This document shows, piece by piece, positions 7,727 to 16,201 of a stretch of 29,836 bases of DNA (position 1 is the stretch's first letter; every line of letters starts with the position of its first letter). A program made the translations under genes and the position numbers. The notes under the pieces are model-generated. The model had not been told where the DNA came from. It saw only the letters and a list, made by a program, of their open reading frames with translations, and did not search any database. The stretch comes from an uncultured Eubacteriales bacterium (GTDB lineage Bacteria > Bacillota > Clostridia > Oscillospirales > Oscillospiraceae), in the NCBI GenBank assembly GCA_900545925.1, contig URAZ01000041.1, forward strand, positions 1 through 29,836, in the 5' to 3' direction.

Positions 7727-9718
7727 TCACAGGAGACACGCTGCCTGCCAGCTCTCGCCCATACCGGCCAGATGCAATCCCTCTTTGCCGGTGTTGTGCA
7801 TCAGGTCGCGCAGATCGAGCAGCAGCGCCTTGCGCAGATACTCGATTCCTTTTTCGCGCAGCCCGTTTTGCAGGGCAAAGAGTGCATGACTGGCAAAACT
7901 CAGCGTAGAGTCGTGCAGACAGAGCGGTTCAAAATCGTTCCATGCCTGCATTTTTTCTTCCTTTGTGAAAAGCTCCGGCAGACGTGTCATAAGAAGCAGC
8001 ACGTCGGCCTGCTTCACAACTTTATATCGCTGTAACCGATCGAAGCAAACATGATGATAGCTTGCGCCGAGATCTGGCTTTAGTGTTGCAATATCCACCG
8101 GTTCAAGCAGATGGAACGTCTCGTCCTGCGCAAGATGCCCGCTGTCTGGGTCGTGCGGCCAAGGAATTGCATCGTGAAGCGTCTGCCACGATGCAGTTTC
8201 TTCTTCCGACAAGCTGAGATCCAGATATGCAGGTTTACCTTGCAGCGCTTTTGCCGCATCTATGGCAAGCGCCAGATTATGCTGCACAATGACGTTCGTG
8301 AAAAGGTTGTTGCGCGTGATACCGCAGTATTCATCAGGTCCCTTGCAGAACATCAGATCCGCCTGTGTGTGCGCACGGTTCCATGTGTATCGGCTGGCCC
8401 AGAAGCGGGCGGTTTCAATGAATACAGGTGCGGCCTTATGCAGATAAAATTCTTCATCCCCGGTTTCCCGGCAGTATTCACCCAAGGCATAGGCCACGTC
8501 CGCCGTGATGTGAACCTCGCTGCACCCAATGTCCCATGTCTCGCACTGTTCGCTGCCATCGAGCGCCGCCATCCAAGGATACCGCGCTCCGGCAGCATTC
8601 ATCTTTTTTGCATGATCCCTGGCTGCATCCAACGCATTTGCGCGATACAGGCACAGATTTTTTGCGGCTGTTTTATCGTTCTTCAGGAAGAACGGGAGCA
8701 TAAACAGGTCTGTATCCCAGAAGTAACAGCCCTTATACCGTGCATGGGTCAAACCTCTTGCGCCGATGGAAACGGTCGGATCATGTGCGGCGCAGCTTGC
8801 CATAAGCTGAAACATCGAATAGCGCAGACCGATTTGCAGTTCTTCATCGGGAAGCGTTCTGTCGCAATTCTGCCATGTATGCGACCACGCGGCAGTATGC
8901 GCGCCCCAAAGCGCGTGGAAACTCCAATCACCCGGAGCAGCCGCAATGCGTTCATCTGCGTCGCGGCTTGTACGGATGCAGACCAGCTTCTCAAGCACCA
9001 GCGTCTGTCCGGCAACTGCATGAGCGGTCAGCGGACAGGTGACTTCTGCACCGCTGTTCTGCACGATTCCCTGCGTAAATTCCGGCGCATGAAATTGGAC
9101 TTCCTGCTCAATGCGTAAGCCTGTTCCGACAGTTTCAAACGTGCAGGAGAAAAGGTTGCCATTGTCCGTCACAAATTGCAGTGGGGCGAGCTGCACCAGC
9201 TCCGTATTTTCCTTTACCTGATCGTCAGGGATTGGGCTGTTGCAGCTTGAAAAATTGATGCCGCTGCGCATTTCAACTTCTACATCGTTCTGAACGCGAA
9301 TTTCAAACCGCTGCATCAAAAGCGCAGGCAGCTCTTTCGGGAAAAAGCGTGTGTATCGCACGTCCGCGCGCGTATCTCCGGCTGCCAGTGTAAAATCTGC
9401 ATGGAAGCTGGCTGATTTCAGATCAAGTGTCCGATGAATCGAGGAAGCGAGAACGGCGGGTACACCATTCAAAAGAAGTGTTTCGCAGATTGGAGACGGA
9501 AGATTCACAAAGTCCGTAATCCCATCCTTGATTTCCCCGAAAATTCCCGCAAGAAACAGTCCCTGCTGCGTCGGACGCAAATCCGGTTCAAAAGGCAAAT
9601 ACCCTCGAACACCCATACGCCCGTTTCCAAGAAAAAAGACGCTCTCTAAAAACTCGTCATTCCAGCCATCTGCCTCAGAGCAAATCTCCCAAGGCAGCAG
9701 TTTCAAATCGTTCTGCAT
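7727..9718 (-). CDS. GH65 alpha-glucoside phosphorylase, C-terminal domain missing
   Basis: A 663-residue cytoplasmic enzyme of glycoside hydrolase family 65 (maltose, kojibiose, trehalose or nigerose phosphorylases). It has the N-terminal beta-sandwich (ESVFFLGNGRMGVRGYLP near residue 25), then the (alpha/alpha)6 barrel with GCYFWDTDLFMLPFF and the general acid E463 in KGPDEYCG. Such enzymes split an alpha-glucoside with phosphate to beta-glucose-1-phosphate. Substrate cannot be told from sequence. The protein stops at KEGLHLAGMGESWQAACLL, where relatives continue with a further ~90-120 residue C-terminal domain (WQAxxxGFGG...). The stop lies 9 bases before hairpin element B, so the 3' end appears deleted; activity is uncertain. 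The start has AAGGAGGGG, 5 bases before the ATG, and overlaps the upstream gene by 16 bases, implying coupled translation. Confidence 0.88.
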   Translation of the reverse strand: MQNDLKLLPWEICSEADGWNDEFLESVFFLGNGRMGVRGYLPFEPDLRPTQQGLFLAGIFGEIKDGITDFVNLPSPICETLLLNGVPAVLASSIHRTLDLKSASFHADFTLAAGDTRADVRYTRFFPKELPALLMQRFEIRVQNDVEVEMRSGINFSSCNSPIPDDQVKENTELVQLAPLQFVTDNGNLFSCTFETVGTGLRIEQEVQFHAPEFTQGIVQNSGAEVTCPLTAHAVAGQTLVLEKLVCIRTSRDADERIAAAPGDWSFHALWGAHTAAWSHTWQNCDRTLPDEELQIGLRYSMFQLMASCAAHDPTVSIGARGLTHARYKGCYFWDTDLFMLPFFLKNDKTAAKNLCLYRANALDAARDHAKKMNAAGARYPWMAALDGSEQCETWDIGCSEVHITADVAYALGEYCRETGDEEFYLHKAAPVFIETARFWASRYTWNRAHTQADLMFCKGPDEYCGITRNNLFTNVIVQHNLALAIDAAKALQGKPAYLDLSLSEEETASWQTLHDAIPWPHDPDSGHLAQDETFHLLEPVDIATLKPDLGASYHHVCFDRLQRYKVVKQADVLLLMTRLPELFTKEEKMQAWNDFEPLCLHDSTLSFASHALFALQNGLREKGIEYLRKALLLDLRDLMHNTGKEGLHLAGMGESWQAACLL

Positions 9719-11502
9719 GATGACCCCTCCTTACAAGCCGTCAGCAGCGCATGACACAGGAAGCCTGCGCAGGTGGCAAATGCACTGCCTGTCGTACACT
9801 CGCCGGTATCTGCATCAACGCTCTCACAGGCAATCCCATTATCCATCGGCATGATGGTCAACTCGCGCAGCGCCTGCTCTGCGTGACTGCAAAGAAGGCT
9901 GTTGCACAAGCTCAATACCCAAGGCCAGGGTGCGTGCGGGCAGCCGATCTCTGCAATGGGCTTTCCGGCAAAGCTGAATTTATAATCTGCCGAGCGGATC
10001 ATACGGACTGTGTTCTGCCAGATCACATCCGTTCTTTCACAGAAGCCGTAATACGGTAAGAGCTGCAAACTTCCGGGCGGCTCGTCATAGACATCGTGAT
10101 GCCCGGCCAGATCGACCGACCATGCAAAATACGGCTGTCCGTCTGCATCCTTTTTGACGCAATGCGTGAAAATCGCCGCGCGCACAGCGTCTGCTTCCGC
10201 AAGCAGAGATCCGCGCTGTGCCGGCCGCCAGTCTGCCAGCAACTGCAACGCACGCCAGACAAGCACATTGTCATACGTCAGGTACGGATGCACGATCTCA
10301 TCATCCGTTGGCTGCAAGAATGTTTCGTAAAGCGCAGTTTCTGGGTGGCGTACTTCCTGTAGGCGCGTCAAAATCAGCGAAAGACCATCCTGCACAAAGC
10401 GTTCCTGCAAAAATGCTTCATCGCGCGTTTTGGAAAGGTACGCCTGGAGCGCCAGTACCGGCGCGACCAGCTCATCCAGCTCGAACCCTGGTTCCAGCAT
10501 GGTCCCGTCGATAAACCGGGAATGTACGCCGATGTTTTGCCGCTGGCGGGTGAAAACATAGGTCAGCACTTCTTTTGCAAGCGCAGCGTCCGCACGCAGG
10601 ATTGTCGGGAACGCCCACAGGAGCGAATCTCGATCCCAATAAGCGGCGCTGACATAATAGCGCGTGGAGCGGCTTGTTGCACAGATCAACTCCTCGGTAT
10701 CGAATGTCCGACCGGTCGCATAAAACAGGCAGAAGAACTGGTTGACGTTGTATACCTCCGTCAGTTCTGTCGTCGGAAGCTGCATGGTGCGCTTGTCCAG
10801 CCAGTCGGCCGTCTTTCGATACAGCCAATCCCAGCCGCGGCGAAGCTGCTCTTTCGCGCTGGTCGCAGCGGCGACTTCTTCAAAGCCAAGACCCCAGAAA
10901 ATCGTGAACGCTTCTTCCTGCCCAGCTTTGGCGTTGAGCTCACAGGAAATCTGATAGGAAATGCCGTCCTCCGTCTGCGCCCATTCACTTTTGCCTGCAC
11001 GGTCTGTCATAGGCGCAAGCGCAAATGCCGGGAAACCGACGCGGTAATCCATGATAAAGCTGCTGTTCCACGCGCTCTCATAAATGTACGCCTGACCGGT
11101 CAGTTCTTTATCCTCGTTGACGCAATGAACACTTTTACTCCATAGACCGCGCGCACCAAGTTTTAAGCGGCAATCTGTTCGCGCTGTGACAGACAAACGT
11201 ATCGCAAACCCGCGCTCTCCGACCGGCGTCAATACGGTGAATTTGACCGTGGCCTGTTTGGTTTCCTTATGACCGGACGGAATCCAGAAGTGTTCCCGCG
11301 ACCATTGCAGACCTGTAAACGCCAGTTCTTCCTGATCGATCTGGATAAACGGCTGCATCAGCGGCACATTTTCCGTTCCGCAGAGCTCGATCATGCCGCG
11401 CTGCTGCATGGAGAGAAAAGTCAAATCCTCGATTGCCGCAGTCTGCTCATTCAGCTTTGGCAGCGAAATCATTTCGTTTCCGGTTGGTAAATAACGTTCC
11501 AT
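9703..11502 (-). CDS. GH125-like glycoside hydrolase
   Basis: A 599-residue protein: an N-terminal ~240-residue beta-rich domain, then an (alpha/alpha)6-type domain. Family-like landmarks in order are AAYWDRDSLLWAFPTIL, AWSVDLAGHHDVYDEPPGS followed by LQLLPYYGF, a GKPIAEIGCPHAPWPW block, and ACESVDADTGECTTGSAFA near the C-terminus. The order matches GH125 (metal-independent exo-alpha-1,6-mannosidases), though GH125 proteins are usually near 430-480 residues. The Asp before LAGHH and the Glu in ACES are the likely catalytic positions (inference by alignment from memory). I chose ATG 11502 because GAGGG lies 6 bases upstream; the ATG at 11508 would have no spacing. It is the first gene of the leftward unit, coupled to GH65, and no signal peptide is seen, so it acts inside the cell. 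A GH15/GH63-like activity is an alternative. Confidence 0.7.
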   Translation of the reverse strand: MERYLPTGNEMISLPKLNEQTAAIEDLTFLSMQQRGMIELCGTENVPLMQPFIQIDQEELAFTGLQWSREHFWIPSGHKETKQATVKFTVLTPVGERGFAIRLSVTARTDCRLKLGARGLWSKSVHCVNEDKELTGQAYIYESAWNSSFIMDYRVGFPAFALAPMTDRAGKSEWAQTEDGISYQISCELNAKAGQEEAFTIFWGLGFEEVAAATSAKEQLRRGWDWLYRKTADWLDKRTMQLPTTELTEVYNVNQFFCLFYATGRTFDTEELICATSRSTRYYVSAAYWDRDSLLWAFPTILRADAALAKEVLTYVFTRQRQNIGVHSRFIDGTMLEPGFELDELVAPVLALQAYLSKTRDEAFLQERFVQDGLSLILTRLQEVRHPETALYETFLQPTDDEIVHPYLTYDNVLVWRALQLLADWRPAQRGSLLAEADAVRAAIFTHCVKKDADGQPYFAWSVDLAGHHDVYDEPPGSLQLLPYYGFCERTDVIWQNTVRMIRSADYKFSFAGKPIAEIGCPHAPWPWVLSLCNSLLCSHAEQALRELTIMPMDNGIACESVDADTGECTTGSAFATCAGFLCHALLTACKEGSSCRTI

Positions 11503-11524
11503 ACGCATCCCTCAGTTCAAAATT

Positions 11525-11540
11525 GGTTAATCGCTTAAAT
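11525..11540. promoter_or_regulatory. LacI-type operator for the GH125/GH65 unit
   Basis: The palindromic core TTAATCGCTTAA (11527-11538) lies within GGTTAATCGCTTAAAT, just downstream of the leftward -10. The reverse complement of the site at 11656-11671 is the same apart from one base. Confidence 0.75.
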
Positions 11541-11554
11541 ATGCGTTCATGTTA

Positions 11555-11582
11555 AATATAACAAAATTCATGGTCTTGTCAA
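11555..11582 (-). promoter_or_regulatory. Leftward promoter for GH125/GH65
   Basis: On the minus strand TTGACA (11577-11582), a 16-base spacer and TATATT (11555-11560). The operator at 11525-11540 covers the early transcribed region. Confidence 0.75.
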
Positions 11583-11611
11583 GGAGAATTTAGAGAAAAT
11601 CAAAAATGGTA

Positions 11612-11640
11612 TTGACAGACGAGACAAGATTCGCTATAGT
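11612..11640 (+). promoter_or_regulatory. Promoter of the first LacI gene
   Basis: TTGACA (11612-11617), 17 bases, TATAGT (11635-11640). It is back to back with the leftward promoter, and the operator at 11656 follows within 16 bases of the -10. Confidence 0.82.
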
Positions 11641-11655
11641 TTGAATAGAAAAATG

Positions 11656-11671
11656 ATTTAAGCGGTTAACC
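11656..11671. promoter_or_regulatory. LacI-type operator in front of the first LacI gene
   Basis: ATTTAAGCGGTTAACC, with core TTAAGCGGTTAA at 11658-11669, is an inverted copy of the 11525 site. The centres are 131 bp apart. It lies between the promoter and the ATG, so self-repression is likely. Confidence 0.75.
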
Positions 11672-11687
11672 GAACTGAGGTGAAGAT

Positions 11688-12704
11688 ATGGCACGCGCGA
11701 CGCTCAAGGATGTAGCACAGGAGGCTGGTGTTTCATCGGCTACAGTATCCTATATCTTGAATGGGAAACGTTCGATTTCTGAAGAAACAAAAGCCCGTGT
11801 CATGGAGGCAATCAAAAAACTGGATTATGTACCTGATCTGAATGCACGCGGCCTGACGATGCGAGATTCCAAACTCATTGGCGTCGTTGTTCCGCAGACG
11901 GAGCCCGGTGAGCGTCTGATGTTCCAGAACAGTTTTTACAGTGAGATCCTCGGCAGCATTGAATATTACGCGCGTCTGAGCGGCTATCATATTCTGATTT
12001 CTGCAACGGACGCAAATGAAAGCTATCTGACGCTGGCCAAGAAGCGGAATCTGGATGGAATCATTGTAATCGGTATGTATCCGGACGAATTTTACCAGCA
12101 GATGAAAAAGACGCAGATTCCGATTGTCCTGATCGATAGCTACTGCGGCGACCACTATTATCACTCCATCCGAATCGATGATGCGTATGGCAGCTATCTT
12201 GCCGCGAAGCACCTCCTATCACACGGACATCGGGAAATCGCGTTCTTCTGCGGCCAAATCAAGGAAAACGGCGTTATGAAAAAACGCCTGATTGGATTCC
12301 AGCAGGCATTAGAGGAATATGGCGTTCCGTATCAGGAACAAAATATTTTTGAAGGTCAAATCGATTACCGCAGTGGTATCGCTCTTGCAAAAGAACTCGT
12401 TTCCAAAAAGCTCCCGGCAACGGCAATCGTCTGCGCGGCGGATATTCTGGCAATCGGCGCCATCCGCGGACTATATGAAGAAGGCTTGCGCGTGCCGGAG
12501 GATTACTCTGTGATTGGCTTTGATGATCTGGAAGTTTCACAATATCTGACGCCGGGACTTACGACTGTCCGCCAGCAGATTTCGCTGAAAGGTCAGAAAG
12601 CTGTTGAGCTGTTGCTCAAGCACATTGAAGATCCGACGCTTACAAAGCAGGAGGAAATTTTGCCGCTCCAGCTTGTGGAGCGCGAGTCCGTCCGCAGCAT
12701 TTAA
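11688..12704 (+). CDS. LacI-family regulator of the alpha-glucoside locus
   Basis: A 338-residue LacI/GalR repressor. The N-terminal HTH and hinge (LKDVAQEAGVSSATVSYILNG, then YVPDLNARGL) cover about residues 5-60. The periplasmic-binding-protein-like effector domain (LIGVVVPQTEPG; RNLDGIIVIGM; HREIAFFCGQ; YSVIGFDDLEVSQYLTPGLTTV) fills the rest. The start at 11688 has GAGGTGA upstream. It lies between the divergent GH125/GH65 genes and the transporter genes, and two matching palindromes flank its promoter. The obvious inference is that it represses both directions and responds to an alpha-glucoside or a metabolite of it. The 153-base gap to the next gene shows a small hairpin (ACGCC-GCAA-GGCGT at about 12716-12729) but no clear promoter, so read-through is likely. 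Confidence 0.9.
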   Translation: MARATLKDVAQEAGVSSATVSYILNGKRSISEETKARVMEAIKKLDYVPDLNARGLTMRDSKLIGVVVPQTEPGERLMFQNSFYSEILGSIEYYARLSGYHILISATDANESYLTLAKKRNLDGIIVIGMYPDEFYQQMKKTQIPIVLIDSYCGDHYYHSIRIDDAYGSYLAAKHLLSHGHREIAFFCGQIKENGVMKKRLIGFQQALEEYGVPYQEQNIFEGQIDYRSGIALAKELVSKKLPATAIVCAADILAIGAIRGLYEEGLRVPEDYSVIGFDDLEVSQYLTPGLTTVRQQISLKGQKAVELLLKHIEDPTLTKQEEILPLQLVERESVRSI

Positions 12705-12857
12705 TTGTCTTTCACGCCGCAAGGCGTAAAAAAGCGGCCTGCATCTACTTTGACGAGACGATACAGACCGCAGGAAAGAAACCCGGCGAAAGTCCTTCCC
12801 GTATTCTATATTCTAAGCGAGAAGGGCGAAAAAATCAACATTACAGGAGGAACAACA

Positions 12858-14198
12858 ATGAAAAAGACCCGGATTTTTTCGCTGATTGCACTGGTTCTTG
12901 CCATGCTGATGGTGTTTGCAGCTTGCGCACCCGCAGCCACTGACAACAAATCGAACGACAGCGAACAGACCACCCCCGCCGATACTCAGCAGACTGAGGA
13001 ACCGGCAAAGACGGATGATGCCGCAGCCCAAACCCCGGCAGAGCCCGTGACGATCACCTATTGCAACTTCAATTCGTCTGGCGGCAATGAGGAAACGCTT
13101 CAAAAAATGGTCGAAGCCTTTGAAGCCTCCCATGAGAACATCAAGATCGAAGTTGAAACAATCGGCTACGATGATTATTTCACGCAGATGCAGACCCGTG
13201 TTGCTGGCGGCACCGCGCCTGACTGCTACGAGCTGAACATCGAGAACTTTGCAGCCTATGCAAACAAGGGTCTGCTTGCAGAGATCACCGGTCAGGATCT
13301 TTCCGGTCTGAATGAAACCGCCCTCGGCGCGTTCAACGTGAATGGCAAGCAGTACGGCTTGCCGGAGAGCTTCTCCAATGTCGTCCTGATTTACAACAAG
13401 GATCTGTTCGATCAGGCTGGCGTTACATATCCGACGGATGATTGGACGCAGGATGATGTTCAGAATGCTGCTGAAAAGATTCGCGCGCTGGGTGACGATA
13501 TTTTCGGTATCTGGCAGCCGATCACCTACAACGAGTTCTTCAAGGTCGTTGCACAGTACGGCGGCAGCCTGCTGAACGAGGATAAGACGCAGTTCACGAT
13601 CAACTCCGAAGAAAACATCAAAGCAGCACAGACACTTGTTGACCGTGTTCTGGTCAGCAACGTGCAGCCGAACTCCGTCCAGCAGGGCGGCATGGGCGAT
13701 TGGGATATGTTTATGAGCGGTCGTCTCGGCATGATCCCCACCGGCATCTGGGCATTCCAGACCTTTACGGAAAACTGCGATTTCGCATGGGACATCGCTG
13801 TTGAGCCGGGCAGCACACAGAAAGCTACCCACTTCTTCTCCAACTGCGTTGTTATGAACCCCGAAACCGAGCACCCGGAGGAAGTTGCCGAGTGGCTGGC
13901 ATGGCTGACCTCCAGCACCGAATCCGCTGATATTCGTCTCGCGGCTGGCTGGGATCTGCCTGCACTCAAGGACCTGAACGCTCTGTCCAGCTATCTGGAG
14001 ATCACGCCTCCTGACAACCGCAAGGCTGTTTTCGAGAGCCTTGATTATCTGGTCATGCCGCCTGTCATTGAGGACTACGCCCTCATGAGCGACATTATCG
14101 GTCAGTACCTCTCCGCAGCGGCTGACGGCACCATGACTGTCACCGATGCTCTGAACGCGGCGCAGGCTGACTGCGAAGCACAGATTACCCTTGGCTAA
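12858..14198 (+). CDS. ABC sugar transporter substrate-binding lipoprotein (alpha-glucoside locus)
   Basis: A 446-residue MalE-type (COG1653-like) extracellular binding lipoprotein. A lipoprotein signal peptide ends at VFAAC with the lipidated Cys at residue 23. An acidic, Thr/Pro/Gln-rich linker runs to about residue 70, and the binding-protein fold starts at VTITYCNFNS. Typical landmarks are a tandem of ETIGYDDYFTQMQTRVAGG and APDCYELNIENFAAYA near residues 95-135, then YGLPESFSNVVLIYNKDLF and a GRLGMIPTGIWAF block. The start is ATG 12858 with AGGAGG at 12845-12850; a longer open frame reaching back to 12705 has no ribosome binding site. It delivers sugar to the two permeases downstream. 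A 250-base hairpin-rich gap separates it from them, which would favour more binding protein than permease. Confidence 0.9.
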   Translation: MKKTRIFSLIALVLAMLMVFAACAPAATDNKSNDSEQTTPADTQQTEEPAKTDDAAAQTPAEPVTITYCNFNSSGGNEETLQKMVEAFEASHENIKIEVETIGYDDYFTQMQTRVAGGTAPDCYELNIENFAAYANKGLLAEITGQDLSGLNETALGAFNVNGKQYGLPESFSNVVLIYNKDLFDQAGVTYPTDDWTQDDVQNAAEKIRALGDDIFGIWQPITYNEFFKVVAQYGGSLLNEDKTQFTINSEENIKAAQTLVDRVLVSNVQPNSVQQGGMGDWDMFMSGRLGMIPTGIWAFQTFTENCDFAWDIAVEPGSTQKATHFFSNCVVMNPETEHPEEVAEWLAWLTSSTESADIRLAAGWDLPALKDLNALSSYLEITPPDNRKAVFESLDYLVMPPVIEDYALMSDIIGQYLSAAADGTMTVTDALNAAQADCEAQITLG

Positions 14199-14205
14199 CA
14201 ACTTT

Positions 14206-14404
14206 CTTGGCGGGCGCTTATGCGCCCGCCAAGTCTGCCAAAAAAGCTGCGGCTTTTTTGGCAAAAGGCTGCGCCGCCTGCATCGCAAAGTTTTGTGCGC
14301 CAATGGCGCACAAAATTCACGTTTGACGGCGATCAGTATTTTTGCCGAGAGCGGGGGCTCCCGGCAAAAATGGATTTACATCGATTTGCGCCTGCGGGCG
14401 CAAA
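14206..14404 (+). promoter_or_regulatory. Array of five hairpins between binding protein and permease genes
   Basis: Five inverted repeats follow the stop codon: 14206-14233 (12 bp, loop TTAT); 14236-14263 (12 bp, loop TGCG, A6/T6 stem); 14291-14315 (11 bp, loop AAT); 14339-14370 (9 bp plus an inner 4 bp across one mismatch, loop GGGG); 14385-14404 (8 bp, loop TGCG). The first four directly occupy the space before the ribosome binding site region of the permease. Likely effects are mRNA stabilisation of the upstream gene or partial termination. No ORF here looks real. Confidence 0.75.
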
Positions 14405-14448
14405 CTCTACGAGGTTTTAGGTGCTCGAAAGATAAAGGAGGCAGACAG

Positions 14449-15381
14449 ATGAAAACAAGTAAAACTGGGCCTCGGCTGAAAAAGCCGGGTGGAGAGGGTC
14501 TGCTGCGAGCGTCGCCGTTTTTGCTTCCCAGTCTCATCGGTCTGGCAATCTTTTATCTGGCACCGATGGTCGTTTCTATCTTCATCAGCCTGACAGACTG
14601 GAATGGTCTTGACCGACTGTTTGCAGATGGTTTCATGCAGGAGCATTTTATCGGTCTTGATAATTACAAGGCGATTCTGACAAGTCAGGAATTTTGGAAG
14701 GTCCTGAAAAACACACTGACCTATATCGTTTTGTATCTGCCGCTTATGATGACCGTATCACTGGCTGTTGCATCGCTTCTGTCGCAGCAGCGGCGCGGCG
14801 TCGGTGTGTTCCGTGTGCTGTACTATATTCCGGTCCTGACCTCTTGGGTCGCGGCATCGTTGATTTGGAAAAGCATTCTGGCTCCACAGTACGGTGCTAT
14901 GAACAATATCCTTGCTTTCTTTGGGATTGAAGGTCCCGGCTGGCTGTTGGATGAAAAATGGGCGATGCCCGCAATCGTATTGGTGTCCGTATGGAAAGAC
15001 ATGGGCTTCTTTGGCCTGATTCTTCTGTCCGGTATGGTTGGCATCAACCGAACCTATTATGAAGCCGCAGAAATTGATGGCGCAGGCGCTTGGACGCGCT
15101 TCTGGAAAATCACGCTGCCGCTTCTCACACCGGCGATTTTCTACGTTCTGATTGTCAGCCTTATCAACTCGTTCCAGCTTTTCCCGCAGATCATGATTAT
15201 GACGGACGGCGGCCCGAACGGGGCAACTCAGGTTATGGTAGAACGTATTTATAAGTACGGCTTCCGCTATTTCAAGATGGGTTACGCTTCAGCGTTCTCT
15301 TGGATTTTGTTCCTGATTATCATGGTTTGCACAGCAATTCAGATGCGCGGACAGAAACGGTGGGTGAATTATGACGCATAA
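14449..15381 (+). CDS. ABC sugar transporter permease 1 (MalF-type), alpha-glucoside locus
   Basis: A 310-residue inner-membrane permease with about six transmembrane segments (first: FLLPSLIGLAIFYLAPMVV at residues ~25-43) and the cytoplasmic EAA loop, EAAEIDGAGAWTRFWKITLP, starting at residue 205, which docks the ATPase. The start ATG 14449 has AAAGGAGG at 14434-14441. A frame open further upstream runs through the hairpin array and is not coding. It overlaps the next permease by 11 bases. No ATPase gene is present in the window, so a shared MsmX-type ATPase encoded elsewhere probably energises it (established for this transporter class in Firmicutes; inference here). Confidence 0.92.
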   Translation: MKTSKTGPRLKKPGGEGLLRASPFLLPSLIGLAIFYLAPMVVSIFISLTDWNGLDRLFADGFMQEHFIGLDNYKAILTSQEFWKVLKNTLTYIVLYLPLMMTVSLAVASLLSQQRRGVGVFRVLYYIPVLTSWVAASLIWKSILAPQYGAMNNILAFFGIEGPGWLLDEKWAMPAIVLVSVWKDMGFFGLILLSGMVGINRTYYEAAEIDGAGAWTRFWKITLPLLTPAIFYVLIVSLINSFQLFPQIMIMTDGGPNGATQVMVERIYKYGFRYFKMGYASAFSWILFLIIMVCTAIQMRGQKRWVNYDA

Positions 15382-16198
15382 GAAAAAAATCGGCACAGTA
15401 GCCTATTACGTTGTCGGCATTCTGATTGCAATACTGGCGATCATTCCATTCCTCTGGATGGTCAGCACGTCACTCAAGGCGCGCGGCGCGCTTATGAGTA
15501 TTCCGATTGAATGGATACCAAAAGAACCGACGATTGCCTCCTATGTAAAGGTGTTTTCAAAGTTTCCGTTCTTCAGCACCATCGGGAACAGCTTATTTAT
15601 CTCCGTGACCTACACGTTCATTACGTTGATCTCGGCGTCTATGGCGGCTTTTGCTTTTGCAAAGCTCAAGTTTCCAAAGGCTGATCTGCTGCTCAAGTTG
15701 TTTCTGGCAACAATGATGATCCCAACGCAGGTCACAATCATTCCGCTGTTTGTCGTCATGAATAAGATGTCGTTGATTAACAGCTATGCCAGCGTCATTT
15801 TACCGTCCATTTTCCGCCCGTTTGCCGTGTTCCTGCTCGTTCAGCAAATGCGGACGATCCCGAACGACTATCTGGATGCAGCCAGCATTGACGGTGCATC
15901 AACCTTTACAGTTTACTTTAAGGTTGCACTGCCGCTTTGTGCGCCGACGCTTGCGACCTTGTCGATTACGACGTTCATGGAATCTTGGAATGACTATCTC
16001 TGGCCGCTGCTTATGCTGACAGACAAGACAAAAATGACGCTTCCGATTGCCCTCTCGACACTGAACGGTCAGTTCGCAACGGAGTATAACGTCCTGATGG
16101 CGGGCAGCCTGATTTCCATGATCCCGATTATTCTCATTTACTGCTTCGCGCAGAAGTATTTCCAGAACGGCATGATGGCCGGTGGTATCAAGGGGTAA
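15371..16198 (+). CDS. ABC sugar transporter permease 2 (MalG-type), alpha-glucoside locus
   Basis: A 275-residue permease with an N-terminal membrane segment (VVGILIAILAIIPFLWMVS), further segments, and the EAA loop DAASIDGASTFTVYFKVALP from residue 169. It ends with the typical QKYFQNGMMAGGIKG. The start at 15371 lies within the end of permease 1, and the two form the membrane channel heterodimer. The GH31 gene begins 3 bases after its stop. Confidence 0.92.
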   Translation: MTHKKKIGTVAYYVVGILIAILAIIPFLWMVSTSLKARGALMSIPIEWIPKEPTIASYVKVFSKFPFFSTIGNSLFISVTYTFITLISASMAAFAFAKLKFPKADLLLKLFLATMMIPTQVTIIPLFVVMNKMSLINSYASVILPSIFRPFAVFLLVQQMRTIPNDYLDAASIDGASTFTVYFKVALPLCAPTLATLSITTFMESWNDYLWPLLMLTDKTKMTLPIALSTLNGQFATEYNVLMAGSLISMIPIILIYCFAQKYFQNGMMAGGIKG

Positions 16199-16201
16199 AC
16201 C

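Noticed and set aside
12705..12857. N-terminal extension of the first sugar-binding protein
   Set aside because: It would bury the signal peptide; AGGAGG at 12845 fixes the start at 12858.
12813..14303. Long open frame opposite the first sugar-binding protein
   Set aside because: Antisense shadow; the lipoprotein on the plus strand has a signal peptide, a ribosome binding site and family motifs.
14191..14448. N-terminal extension of the first permease, or a small gene in the hairpin array
   Set aside because: Frames are open only because of inverted repeats; AAAGGAGG at 14434 fixes the start at 14449.
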